A stretch of 64,000 bases of DNA, from NCBI RefSeq assembly GCF_000270285.1, contig NC_015738.1, forward strand, positions 1,302,001 to 1,366,000, written 5' to 3'. Positions 45,323 through 54,148 of the stretch are shown piece by piece (within the stretch, counting starts at the first letter, position 1; each line of letters opens with the position of its first letter). Source of the DNA: Eggerthella sp. YY7918. Lineage in GTDB: Bacteria > Actinomycetota > Coriobacteriia > Coriobacteriales > Eggerthellaceae. Position numbers and translations under genes: made by a program. Under the pieces are notes generated by a model. The model made no database searches. It saw only the letters and a list, made by a program, of their open reading frames with translations, and was not told where the DNA came from.

Positions 45323-47184
45323 GTGCACAGCGTACACACGGTCCCGCCACCCGTCCCGGACGTGGACACGGCCCCGGAGGGCATATGATCCCCGGCGAGA
45401 AGCCGAAGGATTTCAAGGGCACGCTCAAGAAAATGATTTCGTTCATGGGGCGCTTCAAAGTGGCGCTTGTGGTGGTGTTCGTGTTCGCCATCGGCTCCAC
45501 GGTGTTCAATATCGTAGGTCCCAAAGTGCTCTCTACAGCCACCACCGAGCTGTTCAACGGCATCGTGGCGAAAATCGACGGCTCAGGCGGTATCAATTTC
45601 GACGCCATCGCACAGATCCTCCTGTTCACGCTGGGGCTCTATCTGCTGAGTGCCGCGTGCTCGTTTGTGCAGGGTTGGATCATGTCCTCGGTGTCGCAGC
45701 GCACAAGCTACCAGCTGCGCAAAAGCATCGCCGAGAAAATTGACCGCATGCCCATGGGCTACTTTGAACGCAACTCGGTGGGCGACACGCTCTCGCGCAT
45801 CACCAACGACGTCGACACGCTCGGCCAAAGCCTCAACCAAGGTGTGACCCAGCTCATCACCTCGACGACCACCATCATCGGCGTGCTTATCATGATGCTG
45901 ACCATCAATCCGCTCATGACGCTTGTGACCGTGGTCATCCTGCCGCTTTCCATCGTGCTTATCATGGTGGTGGTAAAGCGCTCGCAGAAGTTCTTCAACG
46001 CTCAGCAAAAAACGCTCGGCGAAATCAACGGTCTTGTGGAAGAAACGTTCTCCGGCCATGCCATCGTGAAGGCGTTCAATCGCGAAGACGGCACCGTCGA
46101 CTCCTTCAACGAGACGAATGCACGCTTGTACAACTCGGCTTGGAAAAGCCAGTTCATCAGCGGTCTTATGCAGCCCATCATGAACTTCGTGGGCAACTTA
46201 GGGTATGTGGCGGTGGCCATTACGGGCAGCTTCTTGGCCGTGCAGGGCGTTATCACCGTGGGCGACATCCAGGCGTTCATCCAGTATGTGAAAAACTTTA
46301 CGCAGCCCATCACCCAGCTCACGCAGGTGTCGAACGTGCTGCAGCAAATGGCTGCCGCGGCAGAGCGTATCTTTGCGTTTTTGGATGCGCCCGAAGAAAA
46401 GCCCGATCAGGTGAAGGCGCGCACGGCGGATGTGGAGTGCCGGGTGGATTTCGATCATGTGCGTTTTGGCTACGACGAGCAGACCGCCATCATCAAGGAC
46501 TTCTCGGCGAGTGTGACCGAAGGTCAGACGGTGGCCCTGGTGGGGCCGACGGGTGCGGGCAAAACGACCATCGTAAAGCTGCTCATGCGCTTCTACGATG
46601 TGCAGGCAGGCGCCATCCGTTTGGGCGGGGTGGATGTGCGCGACTTTGCGCGCGATGACCTGCGCAGTGTGTTTGGCATGGTGCTGCAGGATACGTGGTT
46701 GTTCCATGGCACCATCCGTGACAACATCCGCTACGGCAAGCTTGATGCGACGGACGAGGAAGTGGAAGCGGCAGCCAAGGCGGCTTACGTGCATCACTTC
46801 ATCCAGACGCTGCCGCAGGGCTACGACACCGAGATCAACGAGGATGCAAGCAATATCAGCCAGGGACAGCGCCAGCTTTTGACCATCGCGCGCGCTATTC
46901 TGGCCGATCGCCGCATGCTCATTCTCGATGAGGCCACCTCAAGCGTGGATACGCGCACCGAGGAGCGCATTCAGAAGGCTATGGACAATCTCATGGCGGG
47001 ACGGACCTCGTTTGTCATTGCGCATCGCCTGTCCACTATCAAGAATGCCGACCTCATTTTGGTGATGCAGCATGGAGACATCGTTGAACAGGGTACTCAC
47101 GATGAATTGTTAAAACTTGGCGGTTTCTATGCGGAGTTGTATAATTCACAATTTGCTGAAACTATTGACGAGATAGAGGACTGA
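45319..47184 (+). CDS. ABC exporter half (heterodimer partner 2)
   Basis: This 621-residue protein has an N-terminal proline/glycine-rich cytoplasmic tail (about 1-30), six spans, then an ATPase domain with Walker A GPTGAGKTT, signature NISQGQRQLLT (glutamine in place of the first glycine of SGGQ) and an intact Walker B LILDEATSSVD. With partner 1 it has one full and one degenerate ATP site. Multidrug or peptide export is likely given the MarR regulator; the substrate is unknown. Its start overlaps the previous stop by four bases. Confidence 0.9.
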   Translation: MSAQRTHGPATRPGRGHGPGGHMIPGEKPKDFKGTLKKMISFMGRFKVALVVVFVFAIGSTVFNIVGPKVLSTATTELFNGIVAKIDGSGGINFDAIAQILLFTLGLYLLSAACSFVQGWIMSSVSQRTSYQLRKSIAEKIDRMPMGYFERNSVGDTLSRITNDVDTLGQSLNQGVTQLITSTTTIIGVLIMMLTINPLMTLVTVVILPLSIVLIMVVVKRSQKFFNAQQKTLGEINGLVEETFSGHAIVKAFNREDGTVDSFNETNARLYNSAWKSQFISGLMQPIMNFVGNLGYVAVAITGSFLAVQGVITVGDIQAFIQYVKNFTQPITQLTQVSNVLQQMAAAAERIFAFLDAPEEKPDQVKARTADVECRVDFDHVRFGYDEQTAIIKDFSASVTEGQTVALVGPTGAGKTTIVKLLMRFYDVQAGAIRLGGVDVRDFARDDLRSVFGMVLQDTWLFHGTIRDNIRYGKLDATDEEVEAAAKAAYVHHFIQTLPQGYDTEINEDASNISQGQRQLLTIARAILADRRMLILDEATSSVDTRTEERIQKAMDNLMAGRTSFVIAHRLSTIKNADLILVMQHGDIVEQGTHDELLKLGGFYAELYNSQFAETIDEIED

Positions 47185-47229
47185 CACGGCTGCTCTTTTG
47201 GGGCATCGTGTCCCAGGAGAGCAGCCCCT

Positions 47230-47943
47230 ATGCCCGAAACTGCTTTGCAAGAAACCGAATTGCCGGCCACGACGAGCGGCAAACGTGCACGGGTAGCCGT
47301 GTTCGACTTCGACGGCACCAGCATCGCGGGTAACTCGCCGGTGTTGTTGGTGAGCCATCTGGTGCGCCACAAAATGATTTCGAAGCGCGTCGTGTTTCGC
47401 ATCCTTTTGTGGGCGGCGGCCTATAAATTGCGTTTGCCCCAAAACGAGAGCGCGGTGCGAAGCCTCGTGTTCACAGCCTTCGAGGGCAAGCCTGTTGCTG
47501 AGGTGGATGCCTTCCTCGCCGACTTCTACGACGAGCGCATTGCGCCGATTTTTCGTACTCAGGCCGATGTCGCTATGCGCGCCCATGCCGCCGCTGGCGA
47601 TGACGTGGTGGTGATTTCGGCTACGTTTGAGCCTATCATCCTGCGCGCCATGCAGCACCACCCCTTTGAGCACCAGATATCGACGCGCATGATGGCATCT
47701 CAGGGTGTCTATACCCGCGAGGTTGAGGGACGCCCGGTGGAGGGGGAGGAAAAGCTTGCCGCCGTCCGTCGCTTTGGTGACGAACGCTATGGGGAAGGCA
47801 ATTGGGAATTGGTTGCCGCCTATGGCGACCATCATTCCGATCGCGTTGTGCTGGGGGCTGCCACCCGCGCCTTCGCCGTCAATCCCGATCGTCCTCTTGC
47901 TCGTACGGCTCGTGAGAAGGGCTGGGAAATACTGCGCTGGTAA
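47230..47943 (+). CDS. HAD-IB family phosphatase
   Basis: This 237-residue hydrolase has FDFDGTS at about 22-28 (nucleophile and acid aspartates), VISATFEP at about 134-141, and GDHHSDRVVL at about 199-208. It resembles SerB-like and phospholipid/phosphoserine phosphatases; the substrate is not evident. AGGAGAGCAGCCCCT precedes the ATG. Confidence 0.85.
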   Translation: MPETALQETELPATTSGKRARVAVFDFDGTSIAGNSPVLLVSHLVRHKMISKRVVFRILLWAAAYKLRLPQNESAVRSLVFTAFEGKPVAEVDAFLADFYDERIAPIFRTQADVAMRAHAAAGDDVVVISATFEPIILRAMQHHPFEHQISTRMMASQGVYTREVEGRPVEGEEKLAAVRRFGDERYGEGNWELVAAYGDHHSDRVVLGAATRAFAVNPDRPLARTAREKGWEILRW

Positions 47944-48160
47944 TGTTTTCAGGAACGCTCCGCTGAACGTATCGCCGTCGGCCGGCGGTGTGTGGGCCCG
48001 TGTGCGTCGCCAACCAACCGTTGGGTGTTTCTTCCTTTACAAATTTGATGTGTCCTCTAGGCGCGGGGGTCCATCTCCTATAAAATGGTACCCGAACATA
48101 ATCATTTATGCACGTCAGCGTGAAGTGCTTTCAGAATGCCAACGAAGAAGGAGGTGGGCC

Positions 48161-49705
48161 ATGTACGAGAACACAGACACCAATAGCTCACCCAGTCAGA
48201 ATAACGATTTCAATAACGCTGCTGCGGAATACTTTAAGCGCGCTGCTGCGGCCTGCGCCTCGGGCGATTCGGTATTGGGTATGCACCTGTATCTTGCCGC
48301 ATTTGAGCAGGCGCAACGCGAGAGCGGATCCATCCCAAGCGAAGATGCTCTCAGGGGCCTTAAACAGGCGTGGCAGCTTGCCTGCGGATTGAAGGAACGC
48401 TCAATTGCCGAGTACGTGTTTGAACGCATGGAGCCGTATCTTTCGCCGGAAGAAACGTCTCGCTGCGCCGAACAACTGCAGGATTTAGCCTTCGATAAGC
48501 TGGAAGAGTTTGGACTTTCCCGCGAAGATCTTGAGGACATGACCGACATGATATCGCAGGATCTTTTGGGTATCGAAGGGCCGCAGCTCCTCCGGGTTGA
48601 ACATCTCACCTCGGATCGTTCGGCTGCTGCTTTGTCGGACTCCGGTCGCCGTGATGCGCAGGCTTCTGCGGTCGTCACTGAGGCCGATCCTTCTGACAAG
48701 AGCGACGAAGTTCAGAATGCCGCCCTGTCCTCGGAATCCCCGCTGTCCGACGATCCCGATAGCCATGCGGTCATGCCGTCCATCGAGCGCATTTCTTATC
48801 AAGAGCTTGTCGGTTATGACGAGGCCGTTGCACTTATGCGCGATTTTGGCGTGGGGATGGACAAAGATGCGAACTTCCAAGAACTGGTGAGCATGCTCAA
48901 CGATCGTCATGGCCTTCACCGCATGCCGGCGGCCGACACGCTGCTGTTCCGCTCGCCTGCGCGCGAAGATGCAAATCGCTTCATGGCGGCGACGCTTGGC
49001 GAGTTGGGCCTTCCGGCTTTGCGTATGCACATGGAAGAAAACCTGCAGGGTATGCCGATACTGTGCGTGATGGCGCAGGCCGATTGCCAACCCAAGCTCA
49101 ACGCCACGCGCAATTCCTTCGAGGGCGCGGGTGTGCTCATGTTGGAGGACCTTGATCTGTGGATCTCTCCGGTGCTCGAACCGTCCAGCGATGATTTCGG
49201 CGGCCTGTTGTTTGCCAGCCTCTCGCGCGGTGCACGCGAAGCCATCACGCTCATCCGTTCCGCGGTGGAAAACCCCGATGTGTTCGTTTTGGCAACCGCT
49301 TCGGAGGCGGGCGAAATCGACCCGTTCTTCTACGACTTGCTCGAGCCGCTTTCCATCGTCGATATCGACTATCCCACCGCTTCTGAACGTGCCGATATCT
49401 GGATGGAAATAGCGCGCGACCATCCTTCGCTGCGCGGGATCGACCGGGAGGCGCTCGTGCGCTATTCGGTGAATATGCCGCGCTACGATATGTATATGGC
49501 AGCTCGCGAGGCGATTGAGGAAGCGTATAAAGCCAGCCTTGTGGCGCGTCGCTATCTGCCGGTGACCAGCGACAACCTGTTTGACAAGTTGGCAGCGTAT
49601 CAGCCGCTTGATTCTGAGGAGTATCGGGCGCTTGAGGATGCCGTTGTGAATGATTTCAAGCGCGAGCTTGATCAACTGGAAGATCTGCTGAGAGGGGAGA
49701 ACTAG
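48161..49705 (+). CDS. AAA-like protein with degenerate P-loop
   Basis: This 514-residue protein starts at ATG 48161 after AAGGAGGTGGGCC; a longer frame upstream overlaps the HAD gene and is rejected. The N-terminal part (about 1-140) is helical, with an acidic low-complexity linker (about 150-205). The rest follows the AAA+ order. TLLFRSPAREDANRFMAATL (about 260-279) stands where Walker A would be but lacks the glycines and lysine. VLMLEDLDLW (about 325-334) is a Walker B look-alike. FVLATASEAGEIDPFF resembles sensor 1, and PTASERADIWMEIA the lid. It probably does not bind ATP in the usual way. Confidence 0.65.
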   Translation: MYENTDTNSSPSQNNDFNNAAAEYFKRAAAACASGDSVLGMHLYLAAFEQAQRESGSIPSEDALRGLKQAWQLACGLKERSIAEYVFERMEPYLSPEETSRCAEQLQDLAFDKLEEFGLSREDLEDMTDMISQDLLGIEGPQLLRVEHLTSDRSAAALSDSGRRDAQASAVVTEADPSDKSDEVQNAALSSESPLSDDPDSHAVMPSIERISYQELVGYDEAVALMRDFGVGMDKDANFQELVSMLNDRHGLHRMPAADTLLFRSPAREDANRFMAATLGELGLPALRMHMEENLQGMPILCVMAQADCQPKLNATRNSFEGAGVLMLEDLDLWISPVLEPSSDDFGGLLFASLSRGAREAITLIRSAVENPDVFVLATASEAGEIDPFFYDLLEPLSIVDIDYPTASERADIWMEIARDHPSLRGIDREALVRYSVNMPRYDMYMAAREAIEEAYKASLVARRYLPVTSDNLFDKLAAYQPLDSEEYRALEDAVVNDFKRELDQLEDLLRGEN

Positions 49706-49708
49706 CTG

Positions 49709-50248
49709 ATGGATATTACGCGACGCTGCGATTATGCCTGCCGCATTCTTCGGGCTGCCTATAAAAGCGGCGATACGTTTGTTTCCGTGACCAAGATTGC
49801 AGAGGACGAGAACATCCCCTATGCCTTCGCGCGCAGTATTCAGCATGATTTGGTGGTCGGTGGGCTTGTCAAGACCGAGCGCGGTGCGCGCGGCGGTCTG
49901 ACGCTCAATTGCGATCCGACTCAGGTGACGTTGCTTGAAGTTTTGGAATCCGTACAAGGTCCGGTCAGCGTATCGTTGTGCGCGATCGACCCTGATTTTT
50001 GCGACAAGCACGACGATTGTGCGTACAACAAGCTTTGGCGCGGGGCGGATCAGCTGCTGAGGAACTACTTTAACTCCATCACGCTGAAAGACCTCTTCGA
50101 ACAAGGTGCGACGCATCCCACCATCGAAAGCGCGCTTTTGACGCCGTCGGCTCCGCAGCGCGGGACGTGCGCCCTTACGTGTTCGGTCCATGCGACCTCG
50201 AAGGCGGTCTCCGAGTTCCCGTCGTCCTCGTGCGAGTCGTGCGCGTAA
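49709..50248 (+). CDS. Rrf2-family regulator with three-cysteine cluster motif
   Basis: This 179-residue protein has an N-terminal winged HTH (ITRRCDYACRILRAAY, FARSIQHDLVVGGLVKTERGARGGLTL) typical of Rrf2. A cysteine group CAIDPDFCDKHDDC (about 91-104) resembles the Fe-S site of IscR/NsrR proteins. It may therefore sense iron-sulfur status, redox or nitric oxide. A further cysteine-rich tail (TCALTCS ... CESC) is unusual. GAGAGGGGAGAAC precedes it, three bases after the AAA-like gene. Its end overlaps the MutY-like frame. Confidence 0.85.
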   Translation: MDITRRCDYACRILRAAYKSGDTFVSVTKIAEDENIPYAFARSIQHDLVVGGLVKTERGARGGLTLNCDPTQVTLLEVLESVQGPVSVSLCAIDPDFCDKHDDCAYNKLWRGADQLLRNYFNSITLKDLFEQGATHPTIESALLTPSAPQRGTCALTCSVHATSKAVSEFPSSSCESCA

Positions 50249-51114
50249 CCGACAGCGAGGCGGCCCTCTGGCCGGACGGCGGTTTGTCGAAGGAAGCTTT
50301 TGTCGAACGCGTGCGCACGCAGGGTGCGTTGCTCTATCGCGATCTGCCGTGGCGCAATTTGGATGACCCCTATGCGGTGCTTGTGAGTGAGGTTATGCTT
50401 CAGCAAACCCAGGTTGTACGCGTTGGTAAGTACTGGAATCGTTTCATGGGCATGTTTCCTACCATCGATGCGCTTGCAGCCGCTTCTACGGCCGATGTGT
50501 TGGCGCAGTGGCAGGGGCTTGGCTACAATCGTCGGGCGCTTGCGCTCAAACGTACGGCCGAGGTGTGCTCGGCCGAGCGAGGCGGCACCCTGCCCGCCAC
50601 GAACGAAGAACTTCAGGCGCTTCCCGGTATCGGTCCCGCGACGGCGGCGGGCGTTATGGCATTTGCCTACAATCGTCCCGGCGTCTACCTTGAGACGAAC
50701 GTGCGCACGGTATTTCTGCATGAGCTGTTTGCCGACCGCGAGAAGGTGAGCGACCGCGAGCTGTGGCCTCTTGTCGAGGCGACGTGTCCTGAGGACGACG
50801 CGCGTGCGTGGTACTATGCACTGCTCGATTACGGCGCCCATCTCAAGGCGGTGGTGGCAAATCCGTCGCGGCGCAGCGCTCATCACACGCGACAGTCGAC
50901 CTTCGAGGGGTCGCGACGGCAAAAGCGTGCCGAACTCGTCCGTCTTGTGCTGGCTGAGCCGGGCATCGGCATCGACGAGTTGGCTGAACGCCTCGACGCC
51001 TTCGAGCGCGATGCTGGTCGTAAGGGCGTGGATGCGGCAACGTTTACTTCCATCGTCGCCGATTTGGTTGCAGAAGGGTTTTTCCGTCGCGAAGGCGATG
51101 CGTTTTTCGCCTAA
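50167..51114 (+). CDS. MutY-like adenine glycosylase without Fe-S cluster
   Basis: The frame is up to 315 residues. It has SEVMLQQTQV (catalytic Glu75 by the longest numbering), an HhH motif LPGIGPATAAGVM (152-164) and LETNVRT (175-181), where most MutY proteins have aspartate and this has Glu176. The usual four cysteines after the HhH-GPD core are missing and the protein ends in a winged-helix-like domain. The start is unclear: GTG at 50167 overlaps the Rrf2 gene by 82 bases, while GTG 50230 or 50239 give a cleaner N-terminus. It likely removes adenine opposite 8-oxoguanine. Confidence 0.75.
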   Translation: MRPYVFGPCDLEGGLRVPVVLVRVVRVTDSEAALWPDGGLSKEAFVERVRTQGALLYRDLPWRNLDDPYAVLVSEVMLQQTQVVRVGKYWNRFMGMFPTIDALAAASTADVLAQWQGLGYNRRALALKRTAEVCSAERGGTLPATNEELQALPGIGPATAAGVMAFAYNRPGVYLETNVRTVFLHELFADREKVSDRELWPLVEATCPEDDARAWYYALLDYGAHLKAVVANPSRRSAHHTRQSTFEGSRRQKRAELVRLVLAEPGIGIDELAERLDAFERDAGRKGVDAATFTSIVADLVAEGFFRREGDAFFA

Positions 51115-51152
51115 GGCGCATTGAGGTCGCATGATAACGAAAGGACAAGGCC

Positions 51153-51731
51153 GTGGGTTTGCTTGAGCTCTTCCTTATCGCCGTGGGCTTGTCCATGGAC
51201 GCGTTTGCGGTATCGGTGTGCAAGGGTCTGTGCATGAAGCGGCTCAACGTGCGCCAAGCCTTTGTTATCGCGCTTTTCTTCGGCGGCTTTCAGGGACTCA
51301 TGCCGCTTATTGGCTGGGCTTTGGGTACGCAGTTTGAACGCTTCATCACGCCGGTTGATCATTGGATTGCGTTTGGCCTGCTCGCTCTCATCGGCGGAAA
51401 GATGCTCTGGGATGCGCTGCACGAGGACGATGAAGCCCTCGCGTGTCCGGCTGACGGCAAGCTTGATATGCGCGAGCTGGTGATGTTGGCTATCGCCACC
51501 AGCATCGATGCGCTTGCCGTGGGAATTACCTTCGCATTTTTACGCGTGGACATCGCCGTGTCGGTAGGCCTCATCGGTCTGACGACGTTTGTGCTTTCAC
51601 TTGTCGGCGTTGCCGTAGGGCATCGTTTCGGCGCACGTTACGAAAAACCCGCCACCATCGTTGGCGGGGTTGTTCTTATTCTCATCGGCCTCAAGATTCT
51701 TCTTGAACACCTGGGGATCATCGCGTTTTAA
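51153..51731 (+). CDS. mntP: Manganese efflux pump MntP
   Basis: This 192-residue protein has six spans, and the tandem MntP signature is visible as GLSMDAFAVSVCKG at about 10-23 and ATSIDALAVGITFA at about 114-127, each containing the conserved aspartate. It exports Mn2+. GTG start at 51153 after AAAGGACAAGGCC. I see no manganese riboswitch in the 38 bases upstream. Confidence 0.93.
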   Translation: MGLLELFLIAVGLSMDAFAVSVCKGLCMKRLNVRQAFVIALFFGGFQGLMPLIGWALGTQFERFITPVDHWIAFGLLALIGGKMLWDALHEDDEALACPADGKLDMRELVMLAIATSIDALAVGITFAFLRVDIAVSVGLIGLTTFVLSLVGVAVGHRFGARYEKPATIVGGVVLILIGLKILLEHLGIIAF

Positions 51732-51740
51732 AAGGTTGGA

Positions 51741-52592
51741 TCAGCCGACAGGGTAGCTTCCCAGCACCTTCACTTCGCGCAGCTTGAGGCGCAGGCAATT
51801 CAGGGCGGTTTGCACCGCGAGATCGTTCACGCTACCTTCCAGGTCAATGAAGAACATGTACTCGCCAAGGGCCTGCTTGGTGGGACGCGACTGAATCTTG
51901 GTCAGGTTGATGCCCGCATAGGCAAACTCGGAAAGGATCATCAGGAGCGCACCAGCCTTGTCAGCTTGCAAAAACAGTGCGAGCGAGGTCTTGAAGCGCT
52001 CGCCGCGAAATACGGGCGGATGGCCTTGGCGAGCGATGAGCGCGAATGAGGTCTGGTTGCCGAAGTGGTCCTCGATGTCATGTTCGCGTATTTCGGCGCC
52101 GTAGAGGTCTGCCGCAAAAGCGTTTGCAATACCGGCCACCCGGGGGTTCTCGGCGGCCATGCGAGCGCTTTCGGCCGTGGAGGGCGTGGTGATGGTGGTG
52201 CGTCCCGGCAGTTTTTCTGCCAGGTAGCGACGACACTGGGCGAGGCCTTGGGGGTGGGATGCTACCGTTTCGACGGCGTGCAGGTCGGCCCCGGGGGCCA
52301 GAAGCAAGCAGTGGTGAATGTCGAGCACCTCTTCGCCAAGGATGGATGCCTGACTTTTGAACGCGAAGTTATCCAGCGTTGCGGTCACGGGGCCTTCGAG
52401 CGAATTTTCCGTGGCAACAACTCCGAACTCGCACTTTCCTCGGTCGACGCTATCGAACACCTCGTCAAACGACGTGCATTCCAGAAACGCGGGCTCGTCG
52501 ATGCCCAGGCGTGCGGCAAAGGCGCGTGCCGCCTCGTCGGAATAGGTGCCGGCGGGGCCAAGGTAGGCGAATACAGGTTCGGTGGCGTTCAT
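51741..52592 (-). CDS. pheA: Prephenate dehydratase
   Basis: This 283-residue protein starts at ATG 52592 after AAAGGAATCTGCACT. The catalytic TSF triad is in GNQTSFALIAR (about 170), and an ACT domain follows with QSRPTKQALGEYMFFIDLEG (about 230-249), the phenylalanine-binding ESRP-like site. It converts prephenate to phenylpyruvate and should be feedback inhibited by phenylalanine. It is convergent with mntP; only 9 bases separate the stops. Confidence 0.94.
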   Translation of the reverse strand: MNATEPVFAYLGPAGTYSDEAARAFAARLGIDEPAFLECTSFDEVFDSVDRGKCEFGVVATENSLEGPVTATLDNFAFKSQASILGEEVLDIHHCLLLAPGADLHAVETVASHPQGLAQCRRYLAEKLPGRTTITTPSTAESARMAAENPRVAGIANAFAADLYGAEIREHDIEDHFGNQTSFALIARQGHPPVFRGERFKTSLALFLQADKAGALLMILSEFAYAGINLTKIQSRPTKQALGEYMFFIDLEGSVNDLAVQTALNCLRLKLREVKVLGSYPVG

Positions 52593-52924
52593 AGTGCAGA
52601 TTCCTTTACTTGGTTTGTACGCAGCGCGAGGCGCAGAGCAACTTTTGAAAATACGTGCAGTCAATAATACCGGTCTTTTGCGGGTATGCAACACGTGGGC
52701 TTCTTTGACTTAAAAACAGGATACGCTTCTCACCTCCCTATACGTGGTACAAAACCGATAATCTGGGAGTAATTATGTTACGGATCGACAAAGAAGTAAC
52801 ATTTTTGCGCCATTTGCGGTTTAATCGTTGCGTCTGCCCCCTGCCTCATCTTCTTGCGCGGAACCTCGGGGGAGAATACGGCCATGGAATTGTAAGACGA
52901 GAGGCACCTTGAGGAGGTGTGCAC
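52593..52924. promoter_or_regulatory. Intergenic region with hydrogenase operon control signals
   Basis: These 332 bases separate pheA and hyaA, which point away from each other. A perfect 7-bp dyad ATGTTAC (52775-52781) / GTAACAT (52796-52802) with a 14-base spacer is the strongest signal and could bind a dimeric activator. I find no perfect FNR box and no convincing -35/-10 pair. The hyaA ribosome binding site is GAGGAGGTG at 52912-52920. No gene fits here. Confidence 0.45.
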
Positions 52925-54142
52925 ATGGAAACAGAGGCCAAGGTTTCAGAGTTTCAGGACTTGCTGTCCTCGCGCGGCGTGTCACGCCGCAGCTTTATGA
53001 AGCTTTGCGGCGCTATCGCGGTTGCGGCGGGACTCGGTGAGCTTGCAGCTCCGCGCGTGGCCCAGGCCCTCGAAGACTCCGTGATTGGCGCGACGAAGGG
53101 CAACCTGTACCCGGTCATCTGGATCGAGGGAGCGTCCTGCACGGGTTGTACGGAGTCGTTTGCACAAGTCGAAACGCCTGATCCGGCATCGGTGGTACTT
53201 GAGCTTATATCGCTCAACTATTCCGAGACGCTGTCGGCTGCAGCAGGCCATTCGATGGAAGAGGCTAAGAGGCAGACGATTGAGGCAGGCGACTACATCC
53301 TGATCTACGAAGGCGCTGTGCTTGAAGGATGGGAAGGTCAGGCGCTGCGTGTGGCCGACATGCCCGGCACCGAGCATCTGCGCGAGGCTGCCGAGAAGGC
53401 CAACGCGGTTGTCGCGCTGGGTTCGTGCGCCGTCAACGGCGGCTGGATGGGCGCTCATCCCAATTCATCGGGCGCCATTGGTGTGCAGGCGTTTTTGAAG
53501 AAGGCAGGCATCGTCGATGTCCCGGTTATAAACATTCCCGGGTGCCCCGCTAATCCCGAATGGCTCGTGAGCGTGCTGGTGGACGTTATCATGCTCAAGC
53601 GTTTGCCGGAACTCAACAGCGAAAGCAAGCCGGCCGGTATCTTCGACCAGACGATTCACGACAACTGCGAGCGTCGTGGCCACTTTGAAAACGGCGAGTT
53701 TGTCTACCAGTTCGGTTCTCCCGAAGAGGCCAAGGGCTACTGTCTGTATCCGCTCGGCTGCCGTGGTCCTCAGACGAAGGCCAACTGCGGCGTGGTGATG
53801 TGGAACGACCGTCGCAGCTGGTGTGTGCAGGCGGGTTCCCCCTGCATTGGTTGCTGCGAGGCCAACCCCAACGATCCGGGTCAGAACTGGGTCGAAGTCA
53901 ACACCCCGTTCTACAAGCGCCATCGCGACCTGCGTATCGGCGACTGGATGGTACAACCGGGCACCATCGCGTTGGGCATCACGGGTCTTTTGGCCGCCGC
54001 CCTGGTGGTACACGGTTTCGGCATGAAGGTTTCCGGCCGTATGGATGGCGGTGCGGACTTCGAGAAGGTTCGTAAGTGGGACGAAAAACATCCCGATAAG
54101 TCCATCGGTAAGTACGATTCCAACGACAAAGAAGGGAGGTAA
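52925..54142 (+). CDS. hyaA: Uptake [NiFe] hydrogenase small subunit, Tat-exported
   Basis: This 405-residue protein has a twin-arginine signal SRRSFMK at 20-26 followed by a hydrophobic stretch and APRVAQA (about 42-48). The first cluster ligands are in ASCTGCTES (Cys72, Cys75), and the three-cluster C-terminal region includes CIGCCEANP. A single membrane anchor lies at about 345-370 (DWMVQPGTIALGITGLLAAA). It carries electrons from the active site to the membrane cytochrome. ATG 52925 follows GAGGAGGTGTGCAC. First gene of the operon. Confidence 0.95.
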   Translation: METEAKVSEFQDLLSSRGVSRRSFMKLCGAIAVAAGLGELAAPRVAQALEDSVIGATKGNLYPVIWIEGASCTGCTESFAQVETPDPASVVLELISLNYSETLSAAAGHSMEEAKRQTIEAGDYILIYEGAVLEGWEGQALRVADMPGTEHLREAAEKANAVVALGSCAVNGGWMGAHPNSSGAIGVQAFLKKAGIVDVPVINIPGCPANPEWLVSVLVDVIMLKRLPELNSESKPAGIFDQTIHDNCERRGHFENGEFVYQFGSPEEAKGYCLYPLGCRGPQTKANCGVVMWNDRRSWCVQAGSPCIGCCEANPNDPGQNWVEVNTPFYKRHRDLRIGDWMVQPGTIALGITGLLAAALVVHGFGMKVSGRMDGGADFEKVRKWDEKHPDKSIGKYDSNDKEGR

Positions 54143-54148
54143 GCCGAC

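Noticed and set aside
47705-48160. N-terminal extension of the AAA-like gene
   Set aside because: The frame is open but runs over the HAD phosphatase gene. ATG at 48161 has a strong AAGGAGGTG site and the upstream translation looks random.
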